A DNA stretch of 64,000 bases. Source: Cohnella sp. SGD-V74. Lineage in GTDB: Bacteria > Bacillota > Bacilli > Paenibacillales > Paenibacillaceae. Positions within the stretch are counted from its first letter, which is position 1, and each line of letters opens with the position of its first letter. The notes under the pieces were generated by a model. That model was not told the origin of the DNA. It worked only from the letters and a program-made list of their open reading frames with translations, and ran no database searches. Both the position numbers and the translations under genes were made by a program. The stretch covers positions 248,001-312,000 of the forward strand of contig NZ_PVYW01000004.1 of assembly GCF_003001675.1 (NCBI RefSeq), in the 5' to 3' direction. Positions 42,340 to 49,874 of this stretch are shown here, in pieces.

Positions 42340-42855
42340 TCAGGCGAGCTTCTTGACGATTAATACCGGCGTGGAAGTTTCGATCCGGTCGTACAGCCAG
42401 CGGACTTCCTTGTTATGCATGCGGATGCAGCCGGCGGATACGTATTTGCCGATCGATTTCTCGTCGTTGTTGCCGTGAATTCCGTAAGCGTACGAGGTTT
42501 TGCCGTTAATGGTGACCTTCAGGCCGAGCCATCGGTCTCCAAGCGGGTTTTTGGGATCGCCTCCTTTAATATTCTCTTTGTAATAGGGACGGTTTTTGAT
42601 TTTCTCGCGAATCGTGAACAAGCCTTCCGGCGTATAGGAAGGCTTCTTTCCCGTTGCGACGGAAAACGACTTGACCAGCTTGCCCTTCTCGAAGAAATGC
42701 AGTTTGTTCGTCGATTTGTCGATGAGGATGAATTGTTCGTATTTCGCGTATTTCTTCGCCAGTTGTACTGATTGCGCCTGGGCCGAAGCGACGGCCGGAA
42801 CGAGCAGCAGGACGGACAGGAACAGCAGGACGCGCCACCACAAAGCAGTCTTCAT
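42340..42855 (-). CDS. L,D-transpeptidase (YkuD domain), secreted
   Basis: A 171-residue exported enzyme. Signal peptide (VLLFLSVLLLVPAVASAQA) is followed by the YkuD fold: YAYGIHGNNDEKSIGKYVSA carries the HG motif, and SAGCIRMHNKEVRWLYDRI carries the catalytic cysteine of S-x-GC-(I/V)-R-M. It forms 3-3 cross-links in peptidoglycan or attaches proteins. No LysM domain is present, so wall targeting is by catalysis alone. A dispersed repeat lies directly upstream. Confidence 0.93.
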   Translation of the reverse strand: MKTALWWRVLLFLSVLLLVPAVASAQAQSVQLAKKYAKYEQFILIDKSTNKLHFFEKGKLVKSFSVATGKKPSYTPEGLFTIREKIKNRPYYKENIKGGDPKNPLGDRWLGLKVTINGKTSYAYGIHGNNDEKSIGKYVSAGCIRMHNKEVRWLYDRIETSTPVLIVKKLA

Positions 42856-42932
42856 GCGTATCGGCCTCCCGAGATGATCTGTCTACTCTATATATGCGGC
42901 AGCTCGGGAAAAATGGTTTTTTTCTCGGTTTT

Positions 42933-43089
42933 TAGGGCGTGTGTGCAACCTCCGAGGACAGCAGATATTGCCGAATTTTCGTTCCATGCAAGGAACTTTT
43001 GTGAAGGCGTACCGGAGGTGCGTCAAGCAAAAGTGACGAAGCAGGGGAGGTGATAGATGCCTCTGGGCGGGTTTGCATACACGCCCTAG
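42933..43089 (+). repeat. CTAG-bounded dispersed palindromic element, full-length copy 1 (157 bp)
   Basis: Begins TAGGGCGTGTGTGCAACC and ends GGTTTGCATACACGCCCTAG, so the terminal about 20 bases form inverted repeats. The interior (CTCCGAGGACAGCAGATATT, CATGCAAGGAACTTTTGTG, GTGACGAAGCAGGGG) is found in the same order in the copy at 57339-57505, which lies in the opposite direction. No transposase is encoded, so it fits a MITE/REP-like element. It contains a tiny frame MPLGGFAYTP with an AGGGGAGGTG site, conserved as MPLSGFAYTP in the other copy. Confidence 0.85.
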
Positions 43090-43147
43090 GCGGGAATAGG
43101 ACAATTTGCGGGGGCATACACATGGACTGTCGAGAGGAGGACGGCAG

Positions 43148-46100
43148 ATGGCGTGCACGAATTTTGGAACGGCTAACGCTTATAACGTATTTCTGCTGGG
43201 AGATCACACGCAGAGGAATTCGCAGGCGGGAGGGCTTGTCGCCGTTGGAGGCAACGCCACCTACACGGATTATTCGGTCAGCGCCGGGCTTCCGGTATCG
43301 CCGACGTTGTCGGGGCTTGTCGTGGCCGGCAATGTCAATATCGTAAGGGGAACGAACACGGGCAATACGGTCATCGGTTTCTCTTCGGTCGTAACGGCTT
43401 ATTCCATGAACAATCTGAACGGTGTCGGTGGTCAGCCGCTGCGGGACAATCCGCTGGACTTTGCAGCGATCGGAACGACGCTGCAATGCTCGTCCCAGGC
43501 ATGGGCGACGCTGCCCGCGAACGGCACGGTGACCAATGACTTCGGGACGCTCCAATTCAGGGGCAGCGATCCGACGCTGAACGTATTCACCTTCGACGGC
43601 AGCAACGTGGCCGGGAGCGGCGTATCGTTGGCCAGCGCCAACGGGATCAACTTTGCGATTCCCGCCGGATCGTTCGTTCTCGCCAACATTTTGGGGAACA
43701 ACGTCGGGTTCGGAAGCTATAGCATTACGTTCAGCAGCGATCCGGGACCGTCTCCGGGAAGCCGGATTCTGTGGAACGTTCCGCAAGCGACTGCGTTTTT
43801 CCACCGCAGCCTGAATATCGTCGGGTCGGTGCTGGCTCCGTTCGCTGCGATTACGGCTAACGGGTCGGGCCAGATCAACGGCCAGTTGATCGCTTTCTCA
43901 TATGACGGCAACACGAACAGCTTTCAGGAAGTATTCGTTCCGTACGGGGGCTGTCTGCCGGAAGTGTGCAATGCGGCCAATCTGACGATTACGAAGACGG
44001 TTAACGGCGCAAGCACCTTCACCGGAGTGCCGGGGACGCCGATTACGTTCATCGTGACGGTGACGAATTCCGGAGGAGCGGCGTTGACGAACGTCGTCAT
44101 TAACGACGAGCAGCTCGGAATCATGCAGACGGTGCCGACGATCGAACCGGGGCAGCAATATTCCTTCACCGTCGATTCCGTCGTGCGGGACGGCAAAGCG
44201 GGCACGAGCTACTCCAACGCGTCGACGGCCTCCAGCGACCAGACCGCAGTCGAAGAAGCTTCGAGCACGGTCGTGATCGGAGCGCTGCCGTTTAATGTAA
44301 GCCTGGTCAAGACGCCGGACAAAATGTCCGCGACGACCGGCGAAGAAGTCACTTATACGTTCACGCTCATTAACAACGGCAACACCGATCTGCAGGACGC
44401 CGTTCTGACCGACCCGGTCCTGGGCATACAAGTGCCGCTCGGCACGGTGTTCGACGGCGAGCTGTATACGGCGACGTTCCGTATTCCGAGGGAAGCCGCT
44501 CCGGGAACGGAGTTTACCAATGTCGCCCGGCTGGAAGCGGCCAACATTCCCGCTCCGGGGTTCGTCACCGCCACGGCGGTCGTATCCGTAGAGGCCGCTC
44601 CGGGAGTCACGCTGACCAAATCCGCAGAACCTGAGGAAGTGTTTCCCGGCGATACGATTCGCTATTCGATCGGCGTGACGAACGATTCGGCGCTTAGCTC
44701 CCGGATCGACTTGAGGGTGAGCGACGAGGTTCTCGGTCTGGATAAGACGATCGCGGTGCTTCCGCCAAGCTCGTTCGTCTCCTACAATCCCGAAGTCACC
44801 GTTCCTGCGAACGCTGCCGCCGGCTCGAAGATCGTCAACACGGCCGTCCTGTTCGGGGGCAACGGCACGCAGGAGGCGACGGCCGAAGTTATCGTCGCCG
44901 CTCGGCCGGGACTGCTTCTGCTGAAGGATTCCGACCGCGATTTCGCCAATCCGGGCGATATCGTCCAATACATTTTGACGCTGATCAACACGGGGAACAC
45001 GATTCTCTCCGGCTTGCAGCTTACCGATTCTTTAACGGGATTGAACGAGACGGTGCCTCCGATCGCCATCGGCGGCCGTACGCAGATTGCGACTTCGTAC
45101 ACGATACCCGCGAGCACGCCGGGAGGAACGCAGATCGTAAATACCGTCGTCGCCCAAGGCGGAGGAATCGGACCGCAGATGGCTTCCTCCGTATTGATCG
45201 TCAGCCAGGTCCCGCTGCCGCCCATTCCGCCGGAGCCGCCCATTCCGCCGGAGCCGCCCATTCCGCCAGAACCGCCCATTCCGCCGGCCGTTCAACCCCG
45301 GCTCGAAGTGACGGGAACCGCCGACCGGCCGATCGTGTTCCCTGAGGAGTCGGTTTTGTTTACCGGCTTTGTCACGAATCCGACGGGCATCACGGTGAGG
45401 AACATCGTTCTGGAATCGCCGCTGTTTCAGTATATCGGTCTGGGAGAGCAGCTGCTTCCGGGCCAGACGATGGAGCTGCAGGCATCGTTTCCGGTTGCTC
45501 CACAGACGCCGCCGGGTACGATTATTACCGCTTCGCTCAGCGCGACCAGCGCGCGCACGTTCCCGGCGGAAGCCAGCGTCTCCGTCGTCGTCGGCGCGCT
45601 GCCCCGGGCGGAGATCGATCTGACCGTGGATAAGCCGGAAGTGCTGCAGAATGAAGTCGTCACTTTCCAGGGAATTGCAGCCAATACGGGCAACGTCGTT
45701 CTGACGAACGTGCGGATTTTCGACGCTCTCAGACTGCGCGACGTGACGGTGCAGAGGTTTCTCGTCGGCGCCACATTGACCGGCAGGGCGAGGCTGACGG
45801 TGCACAACCCGCCTGGCAGCATCGTGGAAGACACGGTCATCTTGACCGCGAATGAGCTGGCTTCTCCGTTGTCCGACACGGTTGCGCTTACGGTGTACGG
45901 GCTGCTTCTCCACTTGTCGGCGGTTCCGCTTGTCGTAGCGGTAGGCGACGAAGTCGCCGTTGCCTTAACCGTGTCCAATCCTTCCCCGTCTCTCGCGACG
46001 GAGATTCGGGTCGGGCAACTGGTTCCCGCCGGCACTGCGTCCGTTGCCGACAGCTTGCGCGTGAACGGCGAGCCGCGGCAGGAGGACCCGGCAGCGGGCG

Positions 46101-46294
46101 TTGGGCTGGGAAGCCTGGCAACCGGGCAATCGGCCGTCATCACCTATAAACTCACGGTAACGACGGAGCCGCAGGGCGGATCGTTCGACATTCAGGCGGC
46201 GGCCGCCTTTTTCTTCCCGGCGACGGCACGCCGGCTTCGCGGAGAATCCCGCTCCAACGCGGTGAAGATTGTCGTGGAGGAAGGGGAGGAATAA
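43148..46294 (+). CDS. Choice-of-anchor A / DUF11-repeat surface protein
   Basis: A 1048-residue protein. Residues about 1-270 form a choice-of-anchor A domain (YNVFLLGDHTQRNSQAGGLV, SGLVVAGNVNIVRGTNTGN, WNVPQATAF, INGQLIAFS). Seven DUF11-type beta domains of about 100 residues follow (starting near 278, 382, 487, 589, 719, 822 and 920; for example TKTVNG, SLVKTPDK, TLTKSAEP, IDLTVDKP). A proline-rich spacer (PPIPPEPP type, about 692-714) splits them four and three. There is no signal peptide, membrane anchor or sorting signal. Such proteins of spore-formers are often spore-surface components; that role is inferred. GGAGG lies eight bases before ATG 43148. Confidence 0.85.
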   Translation: MACTNFGTANAYNVFLLGDHTQRNSQAGGLVAVGGNATYTDYSVSAGLPVSPTLSGLVVAGNVNIVRGTNTGNTVIGFSSVVTAYSMNNLNGVGGQPLRDNPLDFAAIGTTLQCSSQAWATLPANGTVTNDFGTLQFRGSDPTLNVFTFDGSNVAGSGVSLASANGINFAIPAGSFVLANILGNNVGFGSYSITFSSDPGPSPGSRILWNVPQATAFFHRSLNIVGSVLAPFAAITANGSGQINGQLIAFSYDGNTNSFQEVFVPYGGCLPEVCNAANLTITKTVNGASTFTGVPGTPITFIVTVTNSGGAALTNVVINDEQLGIMQTVPTIEPGQQYSFTVDSVVRDGKAGTSYSNASTASSDQTAVEEASSTVVIGALPFNVSLVKTPDKMSATTGEEVTYTFTLINNGNTDLQDAVLTDPVLGIQVPLGTVFDGELYTATFRIPREAAPGTEFTNVARLEAANIPAPGFVTATAVVSVEAAPGVTLTKSAEPEEVFPGDTIRYSIGVTNDSALSSRIDLRVSDEVLGLDKTIAVLPPSSFVSYNPEVTVPANAAAGSKIVNTAVLFGGNGTQEATAEVIVAARPGLLLLKDSDRDFANPGDIVQYILTLINTGNTILSGLQLTDSLTGLNETVPPIAIGGRTQIATSYTIPASTPGGTQIVNTVVAQGGGIGPQMASSVLIVSQVPLPPIPPEPPIPPEPPIPPEPPIPPAVQPRLEVTGTADRPIVFPEESVLFTGFVTNPTGITVRNIVLESPLFQYIGLGEQLLPGQTMELQASFPVAPQTPPGTIITASLSATSARTFPAEASVSVVVGALPRAEIDLTVDKPEVLQNEVVTFQGIAANTGNVVLTNVRIFDALRLRDVTVQRFLVGATLTGRARLTVHNPPGSIVEDTVILTANELASPLSDTVALTVYGLLLHLSAVPLVVAVGDEVAVALTVSNPSPSLATEIRVGQLVPAGTASVADSLRVNGEPRQEDPAAGVGLGSLATGQSAVITYKLTVTTEPQGGSFDIQAAAAFFFPATARRLRGESRSNAVKIVVEEGEE
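45221..45286 (+). repeat. 18-bp tandem repeat coding the proline-rich spacer
   Basis: Nearly four copies of CCCATTCCGCCGGAGCCG encode the PIPPEP spacer of the DUF11 protein. Being a multiple of three, copy-number change keeps the frame, so the spacer length can vary. Confidence 0.8.
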
Positions 46295-46334
46295 GCCGCT
46301 TCGGATGTTCTTGACGCATTCTCCGGCATTCGGC

Positions 46335-46550
46335 TCAGCGGGTGCGAAGCTCGAATATTTCGCAAGCCGCGCGGTCGTGGTAGGCGAGATCGCCGACGCC
46401 GGTCTGAATGACGACGGTGCGGGAGTCGAACCGGACGATGACGCCGCCGGAGTCGATAATATGATCGTCCTTGAACACCCGGATGCGGGCCTGTCTCTCC
46501 AACGCCTCTTGATAATCTTGATCGGTAATCAAACGAATGTTTAAGGCCAC
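46335..46550 (-). CDS. Uncharacterised 71-residue protein
   Basis: A small soluble protein (ALNIRLITDQDYQEALERQA, RIRVFKDDHIIDSGGVIVRF, YHDRAACEIFEL). Beta-rich, with no cysteine pair, membrane segment or known motif. The start is GTG at 46548-46550 because AAGGAGGTG ends six bases upstream. A 5'-end hairpin and a TATAAT box lie directly upstream. I do not recognise the family. Confidence 0.6.
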   Translation of the reverse strand: MALNIRLITDQDYQEALERQARIRVFKDDHIIDSGGVIVRFDSRTVVIQTGVGDLAYHDRAACEIFELRTR

Positions 46551-46568
46551 GAGGGACACCTCCTTCCC

Positions 46569-46616
46569 GAACATCGCGAAGGGGTCGTCCCTATCGCGAT
46601 GTTCGTGGAATCTATT
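46569..46616 (-). promoter_or_regulatory. Promoter -10 and 5'-end hairpin of the 71-residue gene
   Basis: On the minus strand TATAAT (46611-46616) would start transcription near 46604, exactly where GAACATCGCGA and TCGCGATGTTC (46569-46579 with 46594-46604) form an 11-bp hairpin. The stem thus forms the 5' end of the mRNA, just ahead of the ribosome site. The -35 is poor. Confidence 0.55.
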
Positions 46617-46637
46617 ATACCTCGTATAGGGACTTGG

Positions 46638-47459
46638 CTACAGGTATCGGGTCTTTGTGGCGGAGATAACGTCCGATATTCTCTTCTCCAGAGCGTAAAT
46701 CTTGTTCTGCTGGGAGACGATCGTCTTGACGCCCGCGACGAGCGAGGCCAGCGCTTGGCGGGCGCTGCCGGCGTCGTTCTTCTTCAGGGCGTACTTGAAG
46801 TTGGCCCATACGGGAGACAGGCCGCTGCGAGTCGAACTTAGACCGCTGCGCAGCGCCTTGATCTGAACCTTAAGCGGATCGATGGCCGCGAGGGAGTCGC
46901 GCGCGGCTTTGATTTTGGCGGATGCGGCGGTCTTGGCCGCCTTGTGCGCGGCGTCCTTCTTCTTGATGTCCTCCCGGGCGAGCTGAACGGACAGCTTCAT
47001 CGCCTGGGCCTGGATGCCGAGGACGCTGCTTAACGTTTTGTTCTTCAAGGATTTGGCCAGCGCAACCTGCTTGTTGAGCGCCGTATAGCCGTCGAATAGC
47101 GGCTTGTATCGGGTCTTTGCCTGCTGGACCTCGGCGGCCAGCCGGCCTACTCGGGCGGCGTCGATGTCGCGGATCTGCTTGCGGAGAAGAATGGCGGCCT
47201 CCTCGTTGCGGTACTGCAGCGCCTTGATATTGGCTGCCGCGTCTTTATCCGCTTGGAGCTGGGAGCCAAACTCCGCGTATAGCTCCCTCAGCGCGGCTCC
47301 GGTCTTGGTGTCCGCGGCGACCGCGGTCTTGTCGAGGGAGGCTTTAAGAGACGACGTCAGTTCGATGGCTGCGGCGGAGGCGCTGAAGGGCAGGGCGACG
47401 ATCGAGAAAACCAGGAAAGCAATGCATGTGACGCGGCGAAGCGAGCTTGTTGACGGCAT
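46638..47459 (-). CDS. Exported alpha-helical (coiled-coil) protein
   Basis: A 273-residue protein. A signal peptide (FLVFSIVALPFSASAAA) precedes an almost entirely helical, Lys/Ala/Leu-rich mature part (KTGAALRELYAEFGSQLQAD, NKQVALAKSLKNKTLSSVLG, KKKDAAHKAAKTAASAKIKA). No catalytic motif, lipobox or wall anchor is seen. It is probably a periplasm/wall-associated structural or binding protein. ATG 47459 follows AAGGAGG by eight bases. Its leader contains a perfect-spaced sigma-A promoter and then a strong terminator-like hairpin, which implies conditional expression. Confidence 0.7.
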   Translation of the reverse strand: MPSTSSLRRVTCIAFLVFSIVALPFSASAAAIELTSSLKASLDKTAVAADTKTGAALRELYAEFGSQLQADKDAAANIKALQYRNEEAAILLRKQIRDIDAARVGRLAAEVQQAKTRYKPLFDGYTALNKQVALAKSLKNKTLSSVLGIQAQAMKLSVQLAREDIKKKDAAHKAAKTAASAKIKAARDSLAAIDPLKVQIKALRSGLSSTRSGLSPVWANFKYALKKNDAGSARQALASLVAGVKTIVSQQNKIYALEKRISDVISATKTRYL

Positions 47460-47493
47460 GAAAGGTTCCTCCTTGGAATTAAAAAATAGACGC

Positions 47494-47541
47494 AAAAAGC
47501 ACCCGCAAGAAGGCTGAACTCAGCCTTGCTTACGGGTGCTT
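47494..47541 (-). terminator. Attenuator-like terminator in the leader of the exported helical protein
   Basis: On the minus strand AAGCACCCGTAAGCAAGGCTGA pairs with TCAGCCTTCTTGCGGGTGCTT, and TTTTTGCG follows. It begins about 30 bases after the predicted transcription start (near 47573) and ends about 35 bases before the start codon. No other gene lies between promoter and hairpin. Confidence 0.8.
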
Positions 47542-47578
47542 CCGTCGTAAGTGGGGAAAAATATCGTATTGTTCGTCC

Positions 47579-47607
47579 AATATACCGGACTCCGGCAGGA
47601 GTGTCAA
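47579..47607 (-). promoter_or_regulatory. Sigma-A promoter of the exported helical protein
   Basis: On the minus strand TTGACA (47602-47607) is followed after 17 bases by TATATT (47579-47584). The spacer holds the palindrome CCGGAGTCCGG. It lies downstream of the XRE-cupin gene stop and directs a transcript that meets a terminator about 30 bases later. Confidence 0.85.
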
Positions 47608-47658
47608 GCGCTCCTAAGCGGCCTAATAACGGGCTTTTTCACTCGTTCCGCGCAGCGG

Positions 47659-48216
47659 TCACCAAGCGTCCGGATCAAAGCCGTCTTCCGGTTCCGCGTG
47701 CACCGCCAAGAGCACAACCGCCGTTTCGTCGCCGACATTCGTCACGCGATGGGGCGTGCAGGCCTGCCAACCGAAAGAGTCTCCTTCCTCCAGCATGGCG
47801 GAATCTTCTCCTTGTTCGACCAGCACGCGCCCTTTGACGACCAGATGAACCTCTTCTCCCTGATGGGCATGGGGGACTTCGCCGGTCGAAGCGCCTGGAG
47901 GAATTTCGACGAGTCTGAGCTTCAGACCTCTCGCAGCGCAGAGGTGCTCCACCTTCAAGTTGTGGCTGCCGCTTGTCGTCGTCTTGCGTTCGTCCTTGCG
48001 AACAACGCTCATGCGCTCCTCCTTCTTCATCAGCAGATAAGTCAGAGGAACGCCGAGCGCGTTCGCGATATGGTCGAGAGTGGCGATGGAAGGAGAGGTT
48101 TTGTTGGTCTCGACTTGGCTCATAAAGCCTTGGGACAGGCCGGTTTCGGCGCATAGTCGGGCGATCGTGATTTGCTTGCGCTTGCGGATCGTTCGGATCG
48201 TGGTGCCAATTGACAT
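47659..48216 (-). CDS. XRE-cupin transcriptional regulator
   Basis: A 185-residue regulator: XRE helix-turn-helix (TIARLCAETGLSQGFMSQVE, SIATLDHIANALGVPLTYLL) at residues 6-65 and a C-terminal cupin_2 barrel (HAHQGEEVHLVVKGRVLVEQ, EEGDSFGWQACTPHRVTNVG). The family (PuuR/SinR-cupin) senses small metabolites through the cupin. It is divergent from a DODA-type dioxygenase gene with 49 bases between, so it probably regulates that gene and itself. Confidence 0.9.
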   Translation of the reverse strand: MSIGTTIRTIRKRKQITIARLCAETGLSQGFMSQVETNKTSPSIATLDHIANALGVPLTYLLMKKEERMSVVRKDERKTTTSGSHNLKVEHLCAARGLKLRLVEIPPGASTGEVPHAHQGEEVHLVVKGRVLVEQGEDSAMLEEGDSFGWQACTPHRVTNVGDETAVVLLAVHAEPEDGFDPDAW

Positions 48217-48265
48217 TCCAGCCGGATCGATTAAAAATGAACTATAAAAAGGGAGAGTGAACGCG

Positions 48266-49039
48266 ATGATGCCTGCTTATTTTGTTGCCCACGGAGCTCC
48301 TTCTCTTGTTTTGGAGGAGCATGATTATACCGATTTTCTGAAAAGTTTCCCGCGAACCCAGCCTAAGCCGAAGGCGATCGTGCTCTTTTCCGCCCATTGG
48401 GAGAGCCGGACGCAGACGATCAGCGCGGTTCCGGACGTCTACGAGACGATCTACGATTTCGGAGGCTTTCAGGACGAGCTGTACCGAATCACCTATCCCG
48501 CCCGGGGAGATGCCGGATTAAGCGAAGAGATCGGCAAGCTGCTCAAGGAGCGCGGAATCGAAAGCGCCGTCGACGTGGAAAGGGGACTGGACCACGGGGC
48601 ATGGGCGGTCCTGAAGCTGATGTACCCCGATGCGGACATTCCCGTCGTGGCGCTGTCGGTTAACCGGCTGCTGTCGAACGAGGAGCAGTACCGGATCGGC
48701 CAAGCGCTGGCGGAGCTGAGGGAGAAGGACGTGATGATCGTCGGCAGCGGAGGCACCGTCCACAATTTGCGCAGAATCGATTGGAGAGCCGGGGAGCCGG
48801 CAGGCTGGGCGACGGAATTCGACGGCTGGCTGGAGGAGAAGCTGCTCGCATGGGATACGGAGTCGCTCTTCCAGTATCGGGCCGTCGCACCCTATGCGGT
48901 CGAAGCGGTGCCGACGACCGAGCATTTCATCCCGCTCCTGCTCGCCATGGGCTCCGGAGACCGAACCCGGAACGCCAGCTTGTTGCATCGCAGTTACCAA
49001 TATGGCACTCTTAGCTTAAGCTGTTGGAAGTTCGAATAA
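48266..49039 (+). CDS. DODA-type extradiol ring-opening dioxygenase (LigB family)
   Basis: A 257-residue class III extradiol dioxygenase of the 4,5-DOPA dioxygenase/YgiD type. Metal ligands appear at the N-terminal FVAHGAPS (His), the SAHWES His, and the C-terminal TTEHFIPLL His; GLDHGAWAVL holds the conserved active-site His. It opens catecholic rings using non-heme Fe or Zn. ATG 48266 follows GGGAGAG by seven bases. It is followed by an SDR gene 39 bases on, which may act on the product. It is divergent from the XRE-cupin regulator. Confidence 0.9.
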   Translation: MMPAYFVAHGAPSLVLEEHDYTDFLKSFPRTQPKPKAIVLFSAHWESRTQTISAVPDVYETIYDFGGFQDELYRITYPARGDAGLSEEIGKLLKERGIESAVDVERGLDHGAWAVLKLMYPDADIPVVALSVNRLLSNEEQYRIGQALAELREKDVMIVGSGGTVHNLRRIDWRAGEPAGWATEFDGWLEEKLLAWDTESLFQYRAVAPYAVEAVPTTEHFIPLLLAMGSGDRTRNASLLHRSYQYGTLSLSCWKFE

Positions 49040-49078
49040 ACGCGGCAAGCGAAAGAGGAAGAAAGGGTGTAACGGAGC

Positions 49079-49867
49079 ATGGATTTGATGCTGTCGGGGA
49101 AGTCGGTGTTCGTGGCGGCGGCGAGCAAAGGTTTGGGCAAAGCCGTGGCGCTGCAATACGCGAAGGAAGGCGCCAAGGTGACGATCGCGAGCCGGAGCCT
49201 GGAACGATTGGTCGAAGCGCGCAACGATATCCGGGAACAGACCGGGGTGGAGGTATCCATGATCGAGATGGACGCGTCCAAGGGCGAGGATATTAGCCAC
49301 GCGATTCGCACCGCGGCCGCTGCGGCGGACGGCCTGGACGTGCTCGTCACGAACGCGGGCGGTCCGCGAGGAGGCTTCTTCGCGGACATGGAGGACGCCG
49401 ATTGGGCGCAGGGCTTCGAGCTGAGCCTGCTGAGCACGATCCGCATGATTCGTGAGGCGCTGCCGTTCATGAAGTCGGCGGGCGGGGGACGGATCGTCAA
49501 TCTGACGTCCATCTCCATCAAGCAGCCTATCGACGGCTTGATTCTGTCGAACGTGTTCCGCGCGGGCGTCAACGCTCTGACGAAGAGCTTGGCGACGGAG
49601 CTGGCGAAGGACGGCATTCTGGTCAACACCGTCGCTCCTGGCCGGATCGGCACCGACCGGATCGCCGAGCTCGACGCCAAGAAGGCGGCAAGTCAGGGGC
49701 GGACGGTCGAGGAGATTGCGGCAGAGGCCGCCAAGTCGATTCCGCTCGGCCGAACCGGGACTCCGGAAGAGTTCGCGCGGCATGCCGTTTTTTACGGCTC
49801 GTTCGCCAACACCTACGTCACCGGACAAGCTTTGCTCGTCGACGGCGGCATGGTCAGGGGACTGTAA
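49079..49867 (+). CDS. SDR-family oxidoreductase lacking YxxxK
   Basis: A 262-residue short-chain dehydrogenase fold. The cofactor motif is AAASKGLGKAVA instead of TGxxxGIG, and NAG is intact (VTNAGGPRGG). At the catalytic position the protein has QPIDGLILSNVFRAGVNALTK, so the Tyr of YxxxK is replaced by Ser/Asn and Lys by Arg. A subfamily of SDRs with 'LSN..RA' is known in bacteria, so the loss is not unique to this gene, but ordinary SDR catalysis is doubtful. It follows the dioxygenase gene and may be in its operon. Confidence 0.88.
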   Translation: MDLMLSGKSVFVAAASKGLGKAVALQYAKEGAKVTIASRSLERLVEARNDIREQTGVEVSMIEMDASKGEDISHAIRTAAAAADGLDVLVTNAGGPRGGFFADMEDADWAQGFELSLLSTIRMIREALPFMKSAGGGRIVNLTSISIKQPIDGLILSNVFRAGVNALTKSLATELAKDGILVNTVAPGRIGTDRIAELDAKKAASQGRTVEEIAAEAAKSIPLGRTGTPEEFARHAVFYGSFANTYVTGQALLVDGGMVRGL

Positions 49868-49874
49868 GTCTGAA

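Noticed and set aside
42883-43158. Minus-strand 91-codon frame across the repeat at 42933-43089
   Set aside because: It is a read-through of the dispersed element and runs antisense into the next gene's start.
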